Source: Solicoccozyma terricola (lineage: Eukaryota; Basidiomycota; Tremellomycetes; Filobasidiales; Piskurozymaceae). From it: DNA of 64,000 nucleotides. Positions 51,315 through 63,327 of the stretch are shown in pieces. Within the stretch, counting starts at the first letter, position 1, and every line of letters starts with the position of its first letter. Made by a program: the position numbers and the translations under genes. The notes under the pieces were generated by a model. It had not been told where the DNA came from, ran no database searches, and saw nothing but the letters and a program-made list of their open reading frames with translations. The stretch covers positions 492,162 through 556,161 of the forward strand of contig BCLD01000001.1 in the NCBI GenBank assembly GCA_001600875.1. Direction: 5' to 3'.

Positions 51315-52004
51315 TCATCCAAGCTCCCTAATGACCATGGAAGGGAATTGACCATAAGCAGTATAATCATTAGCATCCATCTATGTTAGCTGCGGAGGTA
51401 GAACCAATTGCACACTCACATCCTTGGGTCGCTTCTTCTTTCCCCATTCCTCTTCCAACCTTCTCATCTCCTCCAATCTCGTCTCTTCTTCAATCCCGAG
51501 TGCTTTATCAAAGACTGGTTGACCTGGTACGAATTCCGCTACACCGTCGATCGATGAAGAAAGTGAACGACTGAGAGAAGGTGAGTCGGGATCGACGTAA
51601 CCGAATCCAGTGAGCGCTCCGAAGAAAACTAGAACGCAACTGGTGAATGGGTGGGGAGTTTTTCATGGTTTGATTAAGCATTCCAAGCGGACAAAGGGGA
51701 AGGCAGGCAGGAAAGGTACAAACCTGAAGAACAGGAGCAGTAGTGGTAGTTGTCCCTTCTTGATGGTTCTATACGCCCTCATCCCATATGCCATTCCAAT
51801 TCTCTTCGCACTCCCAACGTCGATCTCGATAGGATGATGATCGTAACCCTGGCCCGGCGATACGGTTTTCGGATCGGTTTGAGATTCGGCGGCGCTGTCC
51901 GTGGTGGCATGGAGGGAGATTGGAGGAAGTCGATGAGGAGACGGGGAACGACGAGAGGAGATGGGAGGGGGTTGGAAGGTATCGATGGGTGCAGGGGTAG
52001 ACAT
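51315..52004 (-). CDS. Unrecognised single-pass membrane protein
   Basis: About 215 residues over three exons. From the Met at 52004 the N-terminal 60 residues are Pro/Ser-rich (MSTPAPIDTFQPPPISSRRS). A conserved-looking juxtamembrane block follows (HHPIEIDVGSAKRIGMAYGM, RAYRTIKKGQ) and then one membrane helix built across an intron, LPLLLLFF plus SCVLVFFGALTGFGYV. The C-terminal side is acidic and helical (GIEEETRLEEMRRLEEEWGK) and ends ANDYTAYGQFPSMVIRELG. No signal peptide. The basic flank before the helix suggests the N-terminus is cytosolic. I do not recognise the family and assign no function. An in-frame upstream Met at 52151 exists, but the added sequence looks like untranslated leader. 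Confidence 0.65.
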
Positions 52005-52438
52005 TGGAGGGGAGGTAGGTAGTTGGTGTGAGGAACGCGTCGCGAGAACTCGGTTGCAAATCAACAAGGTGGTGAGGGGATGTTGTGGAGAGTTGCGAGA
52101 TGACGAGGGAGGGAGACCGAGGTGAAGAGAGTAGCGAGGGGTGGTGTGCACCGTCGACGATGTGAGGCCGACTTGCTAGTTGTTGTCCCGACTACGACAT
52201 GGGCATGGGGGGGAAGGGGGGGAGAGATGAGGGATGGTTTGATTCACGGCAAGGGCATTCACGTACCAGTCACGTGCAGCGTCAACCACCCGCGACCACT
52301 TGGAGTGGGCAACATCACATCCATGTCAGTCATATCGTTGGCTTCTACATCCTCTTCATCGATCGCAGCCACACAGCTCCCCTCAGTTGTTCGTGCTCGC
52401 TGCCTACTCCGTCCTCCCGTTCCATCAAACGCGTCATC
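52005..52438. promoter_or_regulatory. Divergent promoter, membrane protein / TRS33
   Basis: 434 bp. Contains a G-rich run near 52206-52221 and a CACGTG core at 52271-52276, 163 bp upstream of TRS33. Confidence 0.55.
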
Positions 52439-53551
52439 ATGCAATCAACTCTCCAAACCACCACCATCCCGTCCCAACTCTCTCTCCTCGCTTCCCCTCC
52501 TCCCACATTCATAGATGACACTCTACCTTCCTACCTCTCCCTCGCCATGACACACACTCTACGTGAGAGTACTAGAGTAGCAGTACGTAGAGAGATTGAG
52601 ACTGAGAGAGAGCTCGAGAAGGAAGGCCTAAATAATGGCATGCCAAATAAAGCAAACGTTGGTGAAGGAAAAGTGGAGGAGAGAGTAGAAGGTGGATTAA
52701 GAGAAAGATTACATACAATTGGAGTGTCTGTGGGTGGCCATATTGCAGAGCGGTCAGTCATTCCTTTGATTCACAGACTACCCAATCCCAAAAAGGCTGA
52801 CGATTCGTAATACCGTTTCGATTACCGACAGTCTTGTAGCACAACGTCACACTCTTTCGTCCCAACTCGACATCATCAAATTTCTATGCAAGGATTTCTT
52901 CCTCTACGTATACTCTCGGCAAATAGACAATCTACGAACCAATCATCGCGTGAGCATCCTTCTCGTTGCCTGTGCTACAAATTCAATCTTTGACCTGGTC
53001 GATGCGTTTGATTCTTTCGTCCTTTGGATTTCGTTCCCTCATGAATAGGGTATTTACGTCCTCCAATCAACTTCTTTCCCACCTCTCGTTCCCATCTCCT
53101 CATTTCGAGGCTCTCAATCCGATCTCCATTCATCTCAAATAGTACGTCCTGCACCCCAAAGGCAGGCCGCGTTCAGGAGCTCGTGTACGGTGTTACTAAC
53201 TCGAGAATCTGTTTTCCCGGTTTGGGCTGTTCAGTACTTGGTACTTCCAGCTGCTATGATGCAAGGTTGTCTCGAAAGGTTGGGACTTCCGAGTACGGTG
53301 ACAGCTGAATCAGGTGGATTACCACAATGTATGTTTTCTCTCCTTAACCCCCTTTTCTTATTCTTGTGATCTCGCCGAATGCGATTTATCGCTAGCCAGG
53401 GGGTGGGGTGAAACGCTCACTTTTTGGAACCTTCTTCTGCATAGGTACTTTTTCTATCAAAACTAGGACGAAAGAGACAGGGTCGGTACCAGGAACGGAG
53501 CAACAACGGATGAGCATATCCACTGCAGCCATACCACATCGAGCGGCATAA
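52439..53551 (+). CDS. TRS33: TRAPP complex subunit Trs33/TRAPPC6
   Basis: Bet3-fold subunit of the TRAPP tethering/Rab-exchange complexes for ER-Golgi and Golgi traffic. The diagnostic region is LDIIKFLCKDFFLYVYSRQI followed by DNLRTNHRGIYVLQSTSFPP, as in TRAPPC6 (FxKQxDNLRTNHQGxYVLQD). Then YLVLPAAMMQGCLERLGLPS and TVTAESGGLPQCTFSIKT, the core strand and the conserved ending. About five exons, all in phase; the last intron (after LPQ) ends just before CTFSIKTRTKETGS and the stop is at 53551. The N-terminal 100 residues carry a low-complexity insertion (ERELEKEGLNNGMPNKANVG) not usual in the family. The start at 52439 gives MQSTLQTTTIPSQLSLLASP. Confidence 0.88.
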
Positions 53552-53784
53552 ATGGCAGGATAGAAAAGAAAATGATAGCGGTGGAGAGTAACGATCATGA
53601 TGAATTATCCTATGTCAGGCAAAGTTGTATTTATTCATTGCATAGTTACAGGCGGCGTTGCCTCTGTTCCTTCAATAGATGGATGATGATCCCCTTTTGA
53701 TGTATTATGGGACTGGCCCCGTACCGTCCTCCAAGCGAACTCTACAATCACGTTGGATGCAAGTGGCATCAATACCATGCACGA

Positions 53785-55512
53785 TCAAAACGGCTCATCA
53801 GCGAGGTATCGCTGTAGCATGGCGAGAGACTCTGCTGGTTTATCATACGGTACCATATGTCTGCAAGTTTGCAAAAAAATAAAAATAAAATAAAACCCAT
53901 CAGCTTTCTATTCCTCCCGCCATATCATCCAGATGAATAAACATACCCTGCTTGATGAATGGTAGCAAACGTCAAACCGCCCGATGTCTTGACAGTCCCA
54001 GCGACATGACCATCTACACTCCATTCTCTCAATGGAGTGGCAACAAAGCTGTCCTGTCCAGTCCAGGCGAGATTATGCACCCATGCTTCGTTGCCGTGGT
54101 AGTTGCCTGCGACACGAGGGAAGTTGCCGATAAGATTGAGATGGTGCAAAGTTGAACGAGGAGAGCGGAAAACTCACAGATCCAGTCGTATTCGCCGACA
54201 TAAGACATTACCTTGACGCCACGTTCTAGCAAAGCGGCGACGTACCTATCAGAGTACCGGAACCGGCCATCAGTGTTTGGAATCCCTCTCGACTATCATC
54301 ATCGCCGCCACTTACAACCAAGTCTTGTCTGCGATATCCAAACTCTGCGAGAATGCAACACCCACATCCATCGAACAGGAAGAGAAGTTGCCGATTTGGT
54401 CAGCGACGCCGAGGAATGATCGGACTTCCGGAAGATCAAAGTATTTTGAGATGCCGTGGCTGCGATGGCCTGATATCAGCTTTCATTTCTTTTCCGGGAT
54501 ATATCCCTCCCCCCCTCCCCCCGGGGCAACACTCACGTAATCTTTCCATAACACAACCCATCTTCCAATTCATCCCTCGAACAAGACTGCATGATGTTGT
54601 ATGGATTTCTTCCCAAGCTCCAGAAAGGTTCAGATACCACACTGTTACAGTATGTCAACGCTGCTCCACATCTAGCAGGATCATGTCGAGTTAAACACTC
54701 GGCTTGAATTTGCTCTTTGCAGTATGGAAGTCTGTGCGTCAAGGGGTCCTTATTCAGCAATGACCTTCAGCCAGACACTATGGAGAGGGGGTTGCCCCCC
54801 AAAAACTAACGCTTTGGCCATACCAACACATCCTCCGATACTTCCAATCGGACCATCCATACCTGGAATTGTTGTACACTGATACGTATAATAACCCTCC
54901 ATCATCGAATAAACGTCTGTCATTCCGTTCCCGATGAGAACTTTTGTCAAGTTGATGGGTGATTTCCCATGTTTCGAGAGGAGAGCGTTCGCGTCGTGGA
55001 TTGCAGAGGCGAATACAGGGAGATAACGACCTCCGTACCTGGTAGGGTGTCCCCGGGGGTGATTAGAGTCTCAACACGGGGCAAAAGGTAGGGCGGGGGG
55101 GAAACAAGAAACGCCCAGGCCACTCACGATTCTCCAGTCATGATAAACTCCCTACCCTTAAACTCTTTAAACGTCTCAAAGAAGATAGCTACAAACGCCG
55201 CTACATCAATCGCTGCACGTTCCGTAGTTCCAACTTTTTGTCCATGTTCTCCATAACTAAATCCAACCCCCAACGGTTCTTCTAAAAAGAATACATTCGC
55301 ATTTGAATTCCATGAATGTGGGTTGGGAGTTGTACCGTTGATATGTGTTGGATCTGTTATTGTACATGGACCGAGTTCCATCATTAGACCTAGAGCTGAT
55401 GAACAACCTGGTCCTCCGTTTATCCACCTGGTGAAAGGAGGGAGGTGGCGTGATGAGCAACGGTGAGAGGGAGGAAACAGACAGAGGTGCCGGGGGGGGG
55501 GGGGGGGTGGGA

Positions 55513-55547
<35 letters not shown>

Positions 55548-56176
55548 GACGACTTACATGATCACAGGATCATCTTTAGGAGATGAGCGAGATTCAAAAA
55601 AGTAGAAAAAGAGATCCCGACCGTTTCCAGTATCCAGGTATCTGTCAGGGAAGGGATTAATACACCGTTTGAGCGGAAGGTTGGTGAAGTGAAGCTAAGG
55701 AAGAGAGTGAGAGAGCGAGGCGACTTACCCGCTGTATGATCTGTGAGTTCATGACATGATTACAGTTGCGTTAATGCGTGGTTGTTATAGGATAGTAAAT
55801 GACCTTTCTGGATCGTTCTGGAACTCACCGAACATCTGGATCACACCATCCAATTGTACTCTTAATTCTCATTCCATGATTCTAAAACATGTCCAAGACT
55901 TCCCCAGTATCAGCGCCAGAGATTCGCCGACAACCAACCTCCTCCTCCCCTCCCCACGCCCTCTCCCCCTCCCTCCCCCCCAATCCCCACACTCACAGGA
56001 TAAGCAGGATGTTTAGCAACCACATGCTCATCTCCAACGGACGAAAGCGTCATATCATTAGCGAATGTAAGTGATTGTGTACCTCCTAATTTTGAATTAA
56101 GGAGAGGGAGTTGTAATGCCGATACGGCGGTAGAGCTCGCTATCAGCGATATAATCGCGATTGAGAGCTTCATCAT
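53785..56176 (-). CDS. Serine carboxypeptidase (carboxypeptidase Y-like)
   Basis: Vacuolar or secreted S10 carboxypeptidase. The signal peptide is MMKLSIAIISLIASSTAVSA from 56176, followed by a short propeptide. Then SYSGYLDTGNGRDLFFYFFE, the oxyanion loop WINGGPGCSSALGLMMELGP, catalytic Ser in GESYGG (split by an intron within the Ser codon), catalytic Asp in YVGEYDWICNYHGN, and catalytic His in the last exon, AGHMVPYDKPAESL, stopping at 53785. Without the last splice the His would be lost. Paired Cys residues are as in CPY (for example SIGGCVGMAK, QAECLTRHDPARCG). More than ten introns; the one at 55428-55557 contains C16 and C31 runs. Divergent from SEC4. Vacuolar location is inferred from the CPY likeness. 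Confidence 0.9.
55492..55546. repeat. Poly-G tracts (16 and 31) in a carboxypeptidase intron
   Basis: G16 at 55492-55507 and G31 at 55516-55546, separated by eight bases; poly-C in the transcript. The longer run starts 11 nt after the 5' splice site of the 130-nt intron 55428-55557. Confidence 0.9.
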
Positions 56177-56726
56177 CGGTAGTATGGTAGAAGCGATAAG
56201 CGATGTGGAGTTGGGGTTGTGTAGGTAGGAGACAAGGGGTTATGTGATACTGCGAGGAGGACGTAGATATATATATTGACCCGCGTGGTCGTGTGTTTCA
56301 ATCTACAATTGAATCGATCGGGCATGTCCGTGCCGAGACGGGGTCACGTGAACGGGTAAAAAATCCACGTCATTCTTTCTCGTACAGTCTCTGATCCTTA
56401 TCAATAAGGGTGGGCCCCACAGTTCTATTCCACGTCATTCCGTGTCATTCCACTCCTTCCCCAGCCAACCCGTTATCAAATCGGGGTGGCGCCATCGCGC
56501 GTCGACCGGATGCGGTGAACAGGGCCCTACTTGTCATTCAATCAACTTGAAACAGCATCACAAGCATCACCTCCATCCTCACCACCTCCTCATCTCTAAA
56601 GCACAGTCTATTCCTCCCTTGTTCATCCACACGTGGGCGTATCGGTGTCATCAGGAACGACTTCGATCTAGATATCTCGACACTTTGGACTTTGAGACTT
56701 TGGCACGTTAAGGCTGTTCCGTTATC
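56177..56726. promoter_or_regulatory. Divergent promoter carboxypeptidase / SEC4
   Basis: 550-bp shared region with a TATA-like ATATATATAT at about 56266-56277 (some 90-100 bp upstream of the carboxypeptidase start), a palindromic TCACGTGA at 56344-56351, and repeated CACGTCATTC/GTGTCATTC motifs at 56368-56455. Confidence 0.6.
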
Positions 56727-58433
<1,707 letters not shown>

Positions 58434-58669
58434 AAGGTAGCAAACCGTCGCGAGCGTACATGCCAGGTCTTCTTCCCCACTTCTCTCCCTCTTTTTTCCC
58501 CGTTGGATCATTGTATAACAGGTTGACGGTCGATGATACTTTGGAATATCGTTTCTCAACCTCTTTTTCTCATCAAAATTCTGCCAGAGCATACATAGAT
58601 AGGAACCCCGAAAAAGATATAATCGCGACATGTCTGGTTATTTGGTTCTATAGCGCCCCTTCCACCATT

Positions 58670-61022
58670 CTACTTCTTCTGCTCAGCGACCTGGTTAAGT
58701 AGACCTTGTCCTTGAACGGCAGAGATGATGTTCCTCAACGTGAGAGCCTCCATCTGTTACGGAGGAAACTCGGGGAGATTTCAGCACTTGCCCAGGAAAA
58801 CACCACGAGCCGCCGGGAAAAGAACCCACCTTGTGTTGAGTGTCCCTGGTCTCAGTACCCATGTGTGGGAGCAGAGTGATGTTGTCCATCGCGACGAGAC
58901 GAGGATCGATCTCTGGCTCGTTGGGGAACACATCGAGACCTGCCGATGAGAGCTGTTGGCGGGGATTTGGGTGAAAATCGTTAGTGGTTGGTCTGCTTGT
59001 TCACTCTTGCTAGACACATTTCGTCCACCCACCTTTCCGCTCTTCAAAGCATCGATCAACGCCTCTTGATCGACAACTCCACCTCTCGCAGTGTTCACCA
59101 AGCACGCTCCCTCCTTCATCTGATCGAACTGTTCTTTCCCAAACGACCCCTCGGTGTTCTTGTTCAACGGGAGGTTGAGCGAGACGACATCGGATCGTTT
59201 CAGTAGCTCGGCGAGGGATGAGACGTATTCACATTCGAATGAAGGCGTGGGTTGGATTGGGTTGCGGTTGTAATATATGACCTTCATGTCGAACGCGATG
59301 CAACGTCTCGCAACGACTGAACCGATCCCACCCATACCTACGATACCAATCGTTCGACCTTCAGGGTCAGAAGCGGGCTTTAGACCCTGTTTCCATTTCC
59401 CGCTTCGAGCGTTGACCTCAGCGCGCCAGTATTGGCGGAGGGCAGAGAGAATGAGGAACATTGCTGTGGTGGCTGTTGCGTCGTCTACTGCGCCTGGAGT
59501 GTGTGACACTTGGATACCTGATGGGGTGGAAGAGGGGGATGGGGGTGGTCTCAGCAGTTGGTTCGTCCTGAGTATCATACAGTCTCGGGGAGACTGAGAA
59601 AACACTAACCTCGCTCAGTGCAGGCTTTCACGTCGATTTGATCATATCCTGCTCCATTATGACAGATGTACTTGAGACTCTTGGGGAGTTTCGCGATGAC
59701 CTCGGCGTTGAAGACGCCGATGGAGTTGGCAGAGTCGTTGTGGCTGTTGATAGTGGGTAAGATTGTCAGTCGGTGCGATGAAACCGGGGGAGAAATAGGA
59801 GAGGCTTACCGGTAGATTGCAACGATGTTGGAGTACTTTCCTTGGAGATCGGAGAAAAACTCTTCTCGTGATTGACTGGTGAATGGCTATAGTCGGGTGT
59901 GGCGTTCATTCCAGGATCAGTATCATTCATTTTGGAAAATCAAAGTGGGAACGACGGTCATGACACAAGGCGAGGGGAGATATTCCTTGGCAATCGTCGA
60001 ACAGGGAAGGATGACACCCGGTATTGTACACTCCGTTTGCAAAAAGAATGTTGCTCGTAACAATTCGTGAAAGAGAGTGTTGCTCTTTACAGTTGCGACG
60101 AGCGTTTCGCTCGTCATGCTCGCGGAGAACAGTATTTTGCCCATTCTTCCGCGAAGAGGGAAGAGAGGATTGCCCACTCGGCTCGCGAATGGGCGTAGAG
60201 CTCGTGCTCGCAAAGGAGAGTATTGCTCACTCCATTCGCAGAAGGGAGCAGTGCTCGCTTCGCTCCTTGAAGAAGGAAGAAATCCGTTCCGAGACCTCGC
60301 TCCGGTCGCAGAAAACTCACCAGCACCTCAGCCACCTTGGCCAGCTCAGTCTCTACCTCTTTCTGCGCCCATACTATGTTCTTGTTGACGTTACCTGCGA
60401 GCAGTAGATGGATAGATAGGGTGAGTATTGGAAGGCCAAGGAAAGATGAGACGGGAACGGAGACGATGGTGGTCAGTGATCGGTCAGCGGATGGAAGAAG
60501 GTGCGGAGGGGTGGGGGAGGGGAAGTGGAAATGTGGCAAGATGGTTGGAAGTAGTATAGATATATCGCTTCCTACAGTTGCTCATAAAGAAAAGAATCGC
60601 TCGCTGAACTGGCGGACGCAAAGGAGTATTGCTCATCACAGTAGCGAAAGAGCGCATCTCTTTATACGCTGGAGAGTATCGCTCGCTGAGCTCGCAAGAA
60701 GAGATATTCTTCGCTACGCTCACGAACACAGTGCTCGCTTCGCTCGCGAAGAAGTGAATGCTCACTACGTTCGTGATGAATGCTCGCTACGCTCACGAAG
60801 AAGGAAGAGAGCAGTGCTCGCTACGCTCGCGGAAGAGAGCTCCCTGACGGGAGCAGGGTTTTCGCTCCGCGAAGAAATGAGTGCTCGCTCCGCTCGCGAA
60901 GCAGTGGCTCGCTACGCTCGCGGAAGAGGAGCTCCCTAACGGGAGCCTATTCTTCGTTTCGCGAAGACAATAAATCGCTCCCTTCACTCGCACTCACCAC
61001 ATAGGAGAACTTGAGGAGCCAT
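58670..61022 (-). CDS. D-isomer-specific 2-hydroxyacid dehydrogenase (glyoxylate/hydroxypyruvate reductase-like)
   Basis: NAD(P)-dependent 2-hydroxyacid dehydrogenase of about 340 residues. Exon 1 is only 25 nt (61022-60998, MAPQVLLCG after joining), exon 2 is 60394-60321 (NVNKNIVWAQKEVETELAKV), and exon 3 starts at 59886 (PFTSQSREEFFSDLQGKYSN). The substrate/NAD domains follow: LKYICHNGAGYDQIDVKACT, SHTPGAVDDATATTAMFLIL, nucleotide motif GIVGMGGIGSVVARR, catalytic Arg in NTARGGVVDQEA, Glu in DVFPNEPEID, His in LLPHMGTETRD, and the end LNQVAEQKK. Similar to yeast Gor1; the natural substrate is inferred. Introns 1 (60395-60997, 603 nt) and 2 (59887-60320, 434 nt) are both filled with hairpin repeats. 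Confidence 0.9.
60010..60318 (-). repeat. Intronic hairpin-repeat cluster B (dehydrogenase intron 2)
   Basis: Sense strand (minus) begins right after the donor with GTGAGTTTTCTGCGACC, then units like GGAGCGAAGCGAGCACTGC, GAGCACGAGC, GAGCGAAACGCTCGTCG. Moderately degenerate, same family and same orientation relative to the host transcript as cluster C. Confidence 0.7.
60560..60994 (-). repeat. Intronic hairpin-repeat cluster C (dehydrogenase intron 1)
   Basis: About nine units of consensus GAGCGTAGCGAGCAYTSAT spaced 20-35 nt, read on the minus (sense) strand. Two copies of a 16-nt perfect hairpin, GCTCCC-GTYA-GGGAGC, lie at 60839-60854 and 60931-60946. The stretch 60775-60899 is about 90% identical to 61900-62023 in cluster D, in inverted orientation on the chromosome but both in transcript sense. 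The cluster begins within about ten bases of the 5' splice site. Confidence 0.85.
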
Positions 61023-61457
61023 TGTTCAAGATTGATATGTATGTATGACTGACGAATGGGGAGGGGTAGGGAGGGAAAGGGGGTAGATCGACACAGAACA
61101 AAGGAGAGAAATCGCAGTGGTCAGTTTGAGACGCAGCTAGGGATTGGTTAAAGAGATGGAAGATAACCTACGTAGTTGTAGTAGCTGGAGTTGTGCGATG
61201 AAGTAGAGATGGATTGCAGAGCGAGAGAGACAGAGGGGGGTTGAGCATGGAAAGTGTCTTCTACATCGCTGCGTTCTATTGCTTCTATCCGACAGAAATC
61301 GGAGCGTCGGACCGGTACCCCGAGTACCCCGAGTCACGTGAAAGTGACCCCCATTCCCTTCCCTTGGCAGTGTGTATTACATAATCTAATCACTCCCACA
61401 CCGTCTATTAGGTCAACGACGAGCTCATCCACCCACACACACCCACACCCACACACC
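61023..61457. promoter_or_regulatory. Divergent promoter dehydrogenase / ERF4
   Basis: 435-bp shared upstream region with TCACGTGA at 61334-61341 followed by AAGTGA, and a CACACCCA microsatellite near 61431-61456 just before the ERF4 start. Confidence 0.6.
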
Positions 61458-63009
61458 ATGCAACCTCGCCCTGTATCACCCACATCATCACTCGAGAAAG
61501 GTCAGCGCGGTAACGAACTGGTCGATTTCCTACGTGCGGGTCCACCAGAGGATCATTACAAGTCATCTCAATCACGTTCAAATGGGTGTGTGTTGGCGGT
61601 TTGACACACCGTCCTTATCCGTTTGTTTGGTATTCATATTGAGATGGAACCGTTCCTTTTTCTTTGTCCTTTATTTTTAACTTGGCATACAGAGCTCCAC
61701 ACTCATCGTATTCACTCTCCGCGATACCACATTCGTCTACGGCATTTGGGACGCCGCCCACGGGGATTATAGGAGTGCATTTGCCGAGGGAGGTCGTTAG
61801 GGTGGAGAGGGATTGGAGTGGAGGGGAGGTTTGTCAGTGAGTGGTGGTGGGACGCGGGCGAGCGTAGCGAGGAGTCACGGCGAACGTAGTGAGCATTCAT
61901 CGCGAGCGAAGCGAGCATTCATTTCTTCGCGGAGCGAAGACCTGCTCCCGTCAGGGAGCTCTCTTTCGCGAGCGCAGCGAGCACTGCTTTCTTTCTTCTT
62001 CGCGAACGTAGTGAGCATTCATCTCTTCGCGAGTGCAGCGAGCATTCATCTCTTCGCGCGAGCGCAGCGAGCACTGCTTCTTCTTTCTTCCGCGAGCGCA
62101 GCGAGCATTCATCTCTTCCTTCTTCGTGAGCGTAGCGACCACTGCTCCGCGTAGCGAAGATGATTGTCTTCCGCGAACGTAGAGAGCTACTCTTGGTCAG
62201 CGAGTGTAGCGAAGCCCATCCTTTTTTCCCTCGAGTATAGCAAACACTACCCTTCTCGGCGATTCTAGCTAGCAATCCACGACGAATGATGCTGATATCG
62301 GGGGTTCATTTTGTCCAGATTTCATGCAACGTATCCTATGGAATTAGAAGGTCGAGTAAGTTCCCCATTCCCTGACTCCCTCGACCCTTCCACCACCACC
62401 ACTAACCCTCGTTTCCCTCCATGTCCCTCTATGTGCACTTGTCTCGATTTTCCCACCCCATCCTCTCTCTCTGTCTGCTACGAAAATCCAGATCACTCCG
62501 ATACAATTTCAACACCTGATCAACGACTTGAACTCCCATCTCATCCTAGCTCATTCATTAAAGTCAGCAGCATGGGAGAATACATTCGGTGTATTGACAT
62601 GGGGAATAGCATGGTTGTTTTTCGAAGGAACGTTTGAGAAAGTGAGTCGTTGGCCGTTTGAGCAGAGTTTTGAAAGGAAAAATTCCTAATCGGAGGTGAA
62701 TATGCGACAACACTTTGTAGGAACTGAAAATAATCGAAAAGTTGATCGATGTCGCGAATAATGAATTGTGGCATGAACAAGGGTTGAATATCCTATCACC
62801 GAGGAAAGTCGGGTTGCAGTTCGTGAGTGGAGAAGTAGGTCGTGGAGAGGTCACAAAATTGCAGGAAGACTGAATGAGTGCGTTTGGTGCGGGTATGGGT
62901 GTGGTATGTCCACAGCTTGAGATCGAGTGAGTGTTTTGAAAAGTGGGAAGGAATGTTTTAGAAAATCGAATGTTGAATCCACAATCGTCGGGACAATAGG
63001 TATTTCTGA
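61458..63009 (+). CDS. ERF4: Erf4/GOLGA7-like subunit of Ras palmitoyltransferase
   Basis: Accessory subunit of the DHHC palmitoyltransferase Erf2 that lipidates Ras-type proteins (family knowledge). After a Ser/Pro-rich leader (MQPRPVSPTSSLEKGQRGNE) the Erf4 domain runs VVRVERDWSGGEVCQFHATY, PMELEGRITPIQFQHLINDL, FGVLTWGIAWLFFEGTFEKE, LKIIEKLIDVANNELWHEQG and LNILSPRKVGLQFLEIE, parallel to the GOLGA7 pattern (RDYSSG-CQF, PAELE-RI, YEKVLKK, GL). About 195 residues. The last exon can stop at 62930 (LEIE) or splice at GTGAGT to add YF and stop at 63009; I prefer the latter. Intron 2 (61837-62318, 482 nt) interrupts the codon after EVC and carries repeat cluster D. Confidence 0.85.
61855..62290 (+). 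repeat. Intronic hairpin-repeat cluster D (ERF4 intron 2)
   Basis: About twelve units of consensus CGCGARCGYAGYGAGCAYT spaced 22-35 nt, starting some 20 nt after the GTGAGT donor, in the sense of the host gene. Contains one GCTCCC-GTCA-GGGAGC hairpin (61944-61959) and a CTTCGC-GGA-GCGAAG hairpin (61925-61939). The regular core is 61860-62150; units decay toward the 3' end of the intron. Confidence 0.88.
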
Positions 63010-63327
63010 GCTTTGATTGAACCGTCGTGACCTCGCTTAACGTCCGCGGGCTCTACGAACGATTTCCGGTGTTTTGGGTGATGATATAATGATTTACGAA
63101 AAGGACTTAATGAGGGGATTTGTGATTTAATAGAGGTTCGAGTGGTTTGAGAATCCGTTGTACCAATCAATCCCTTTGACAGGGCTTCTCATGACTATTT
63201 CATGATATAACGTGCCACAACTCTTTACGCAGTATACAACATCTCTAAAAGATTATGGCGATTTGCCCGATATCCAGCTCCCAAACTCCCACTCCCCACT
63301 CCCCACGCCCCACGCCCCACGCCCCAC
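63010..63327. other. Convergent 3' region ERF4 / VMA8
   Basis: 318 bp between converging stops; imperfect CACTCCC and CACGCCC tandem units at about 63288-63328. No gene seen. Confidence 0.55.

Noticed and set aside
61855..62290. Regularly spaced short repeats resembling a CRISPR array
   Set aside because: Eukaryotic intron, repeats and spacers both vary, no cas genes; explained better as an intronic hairpin array.
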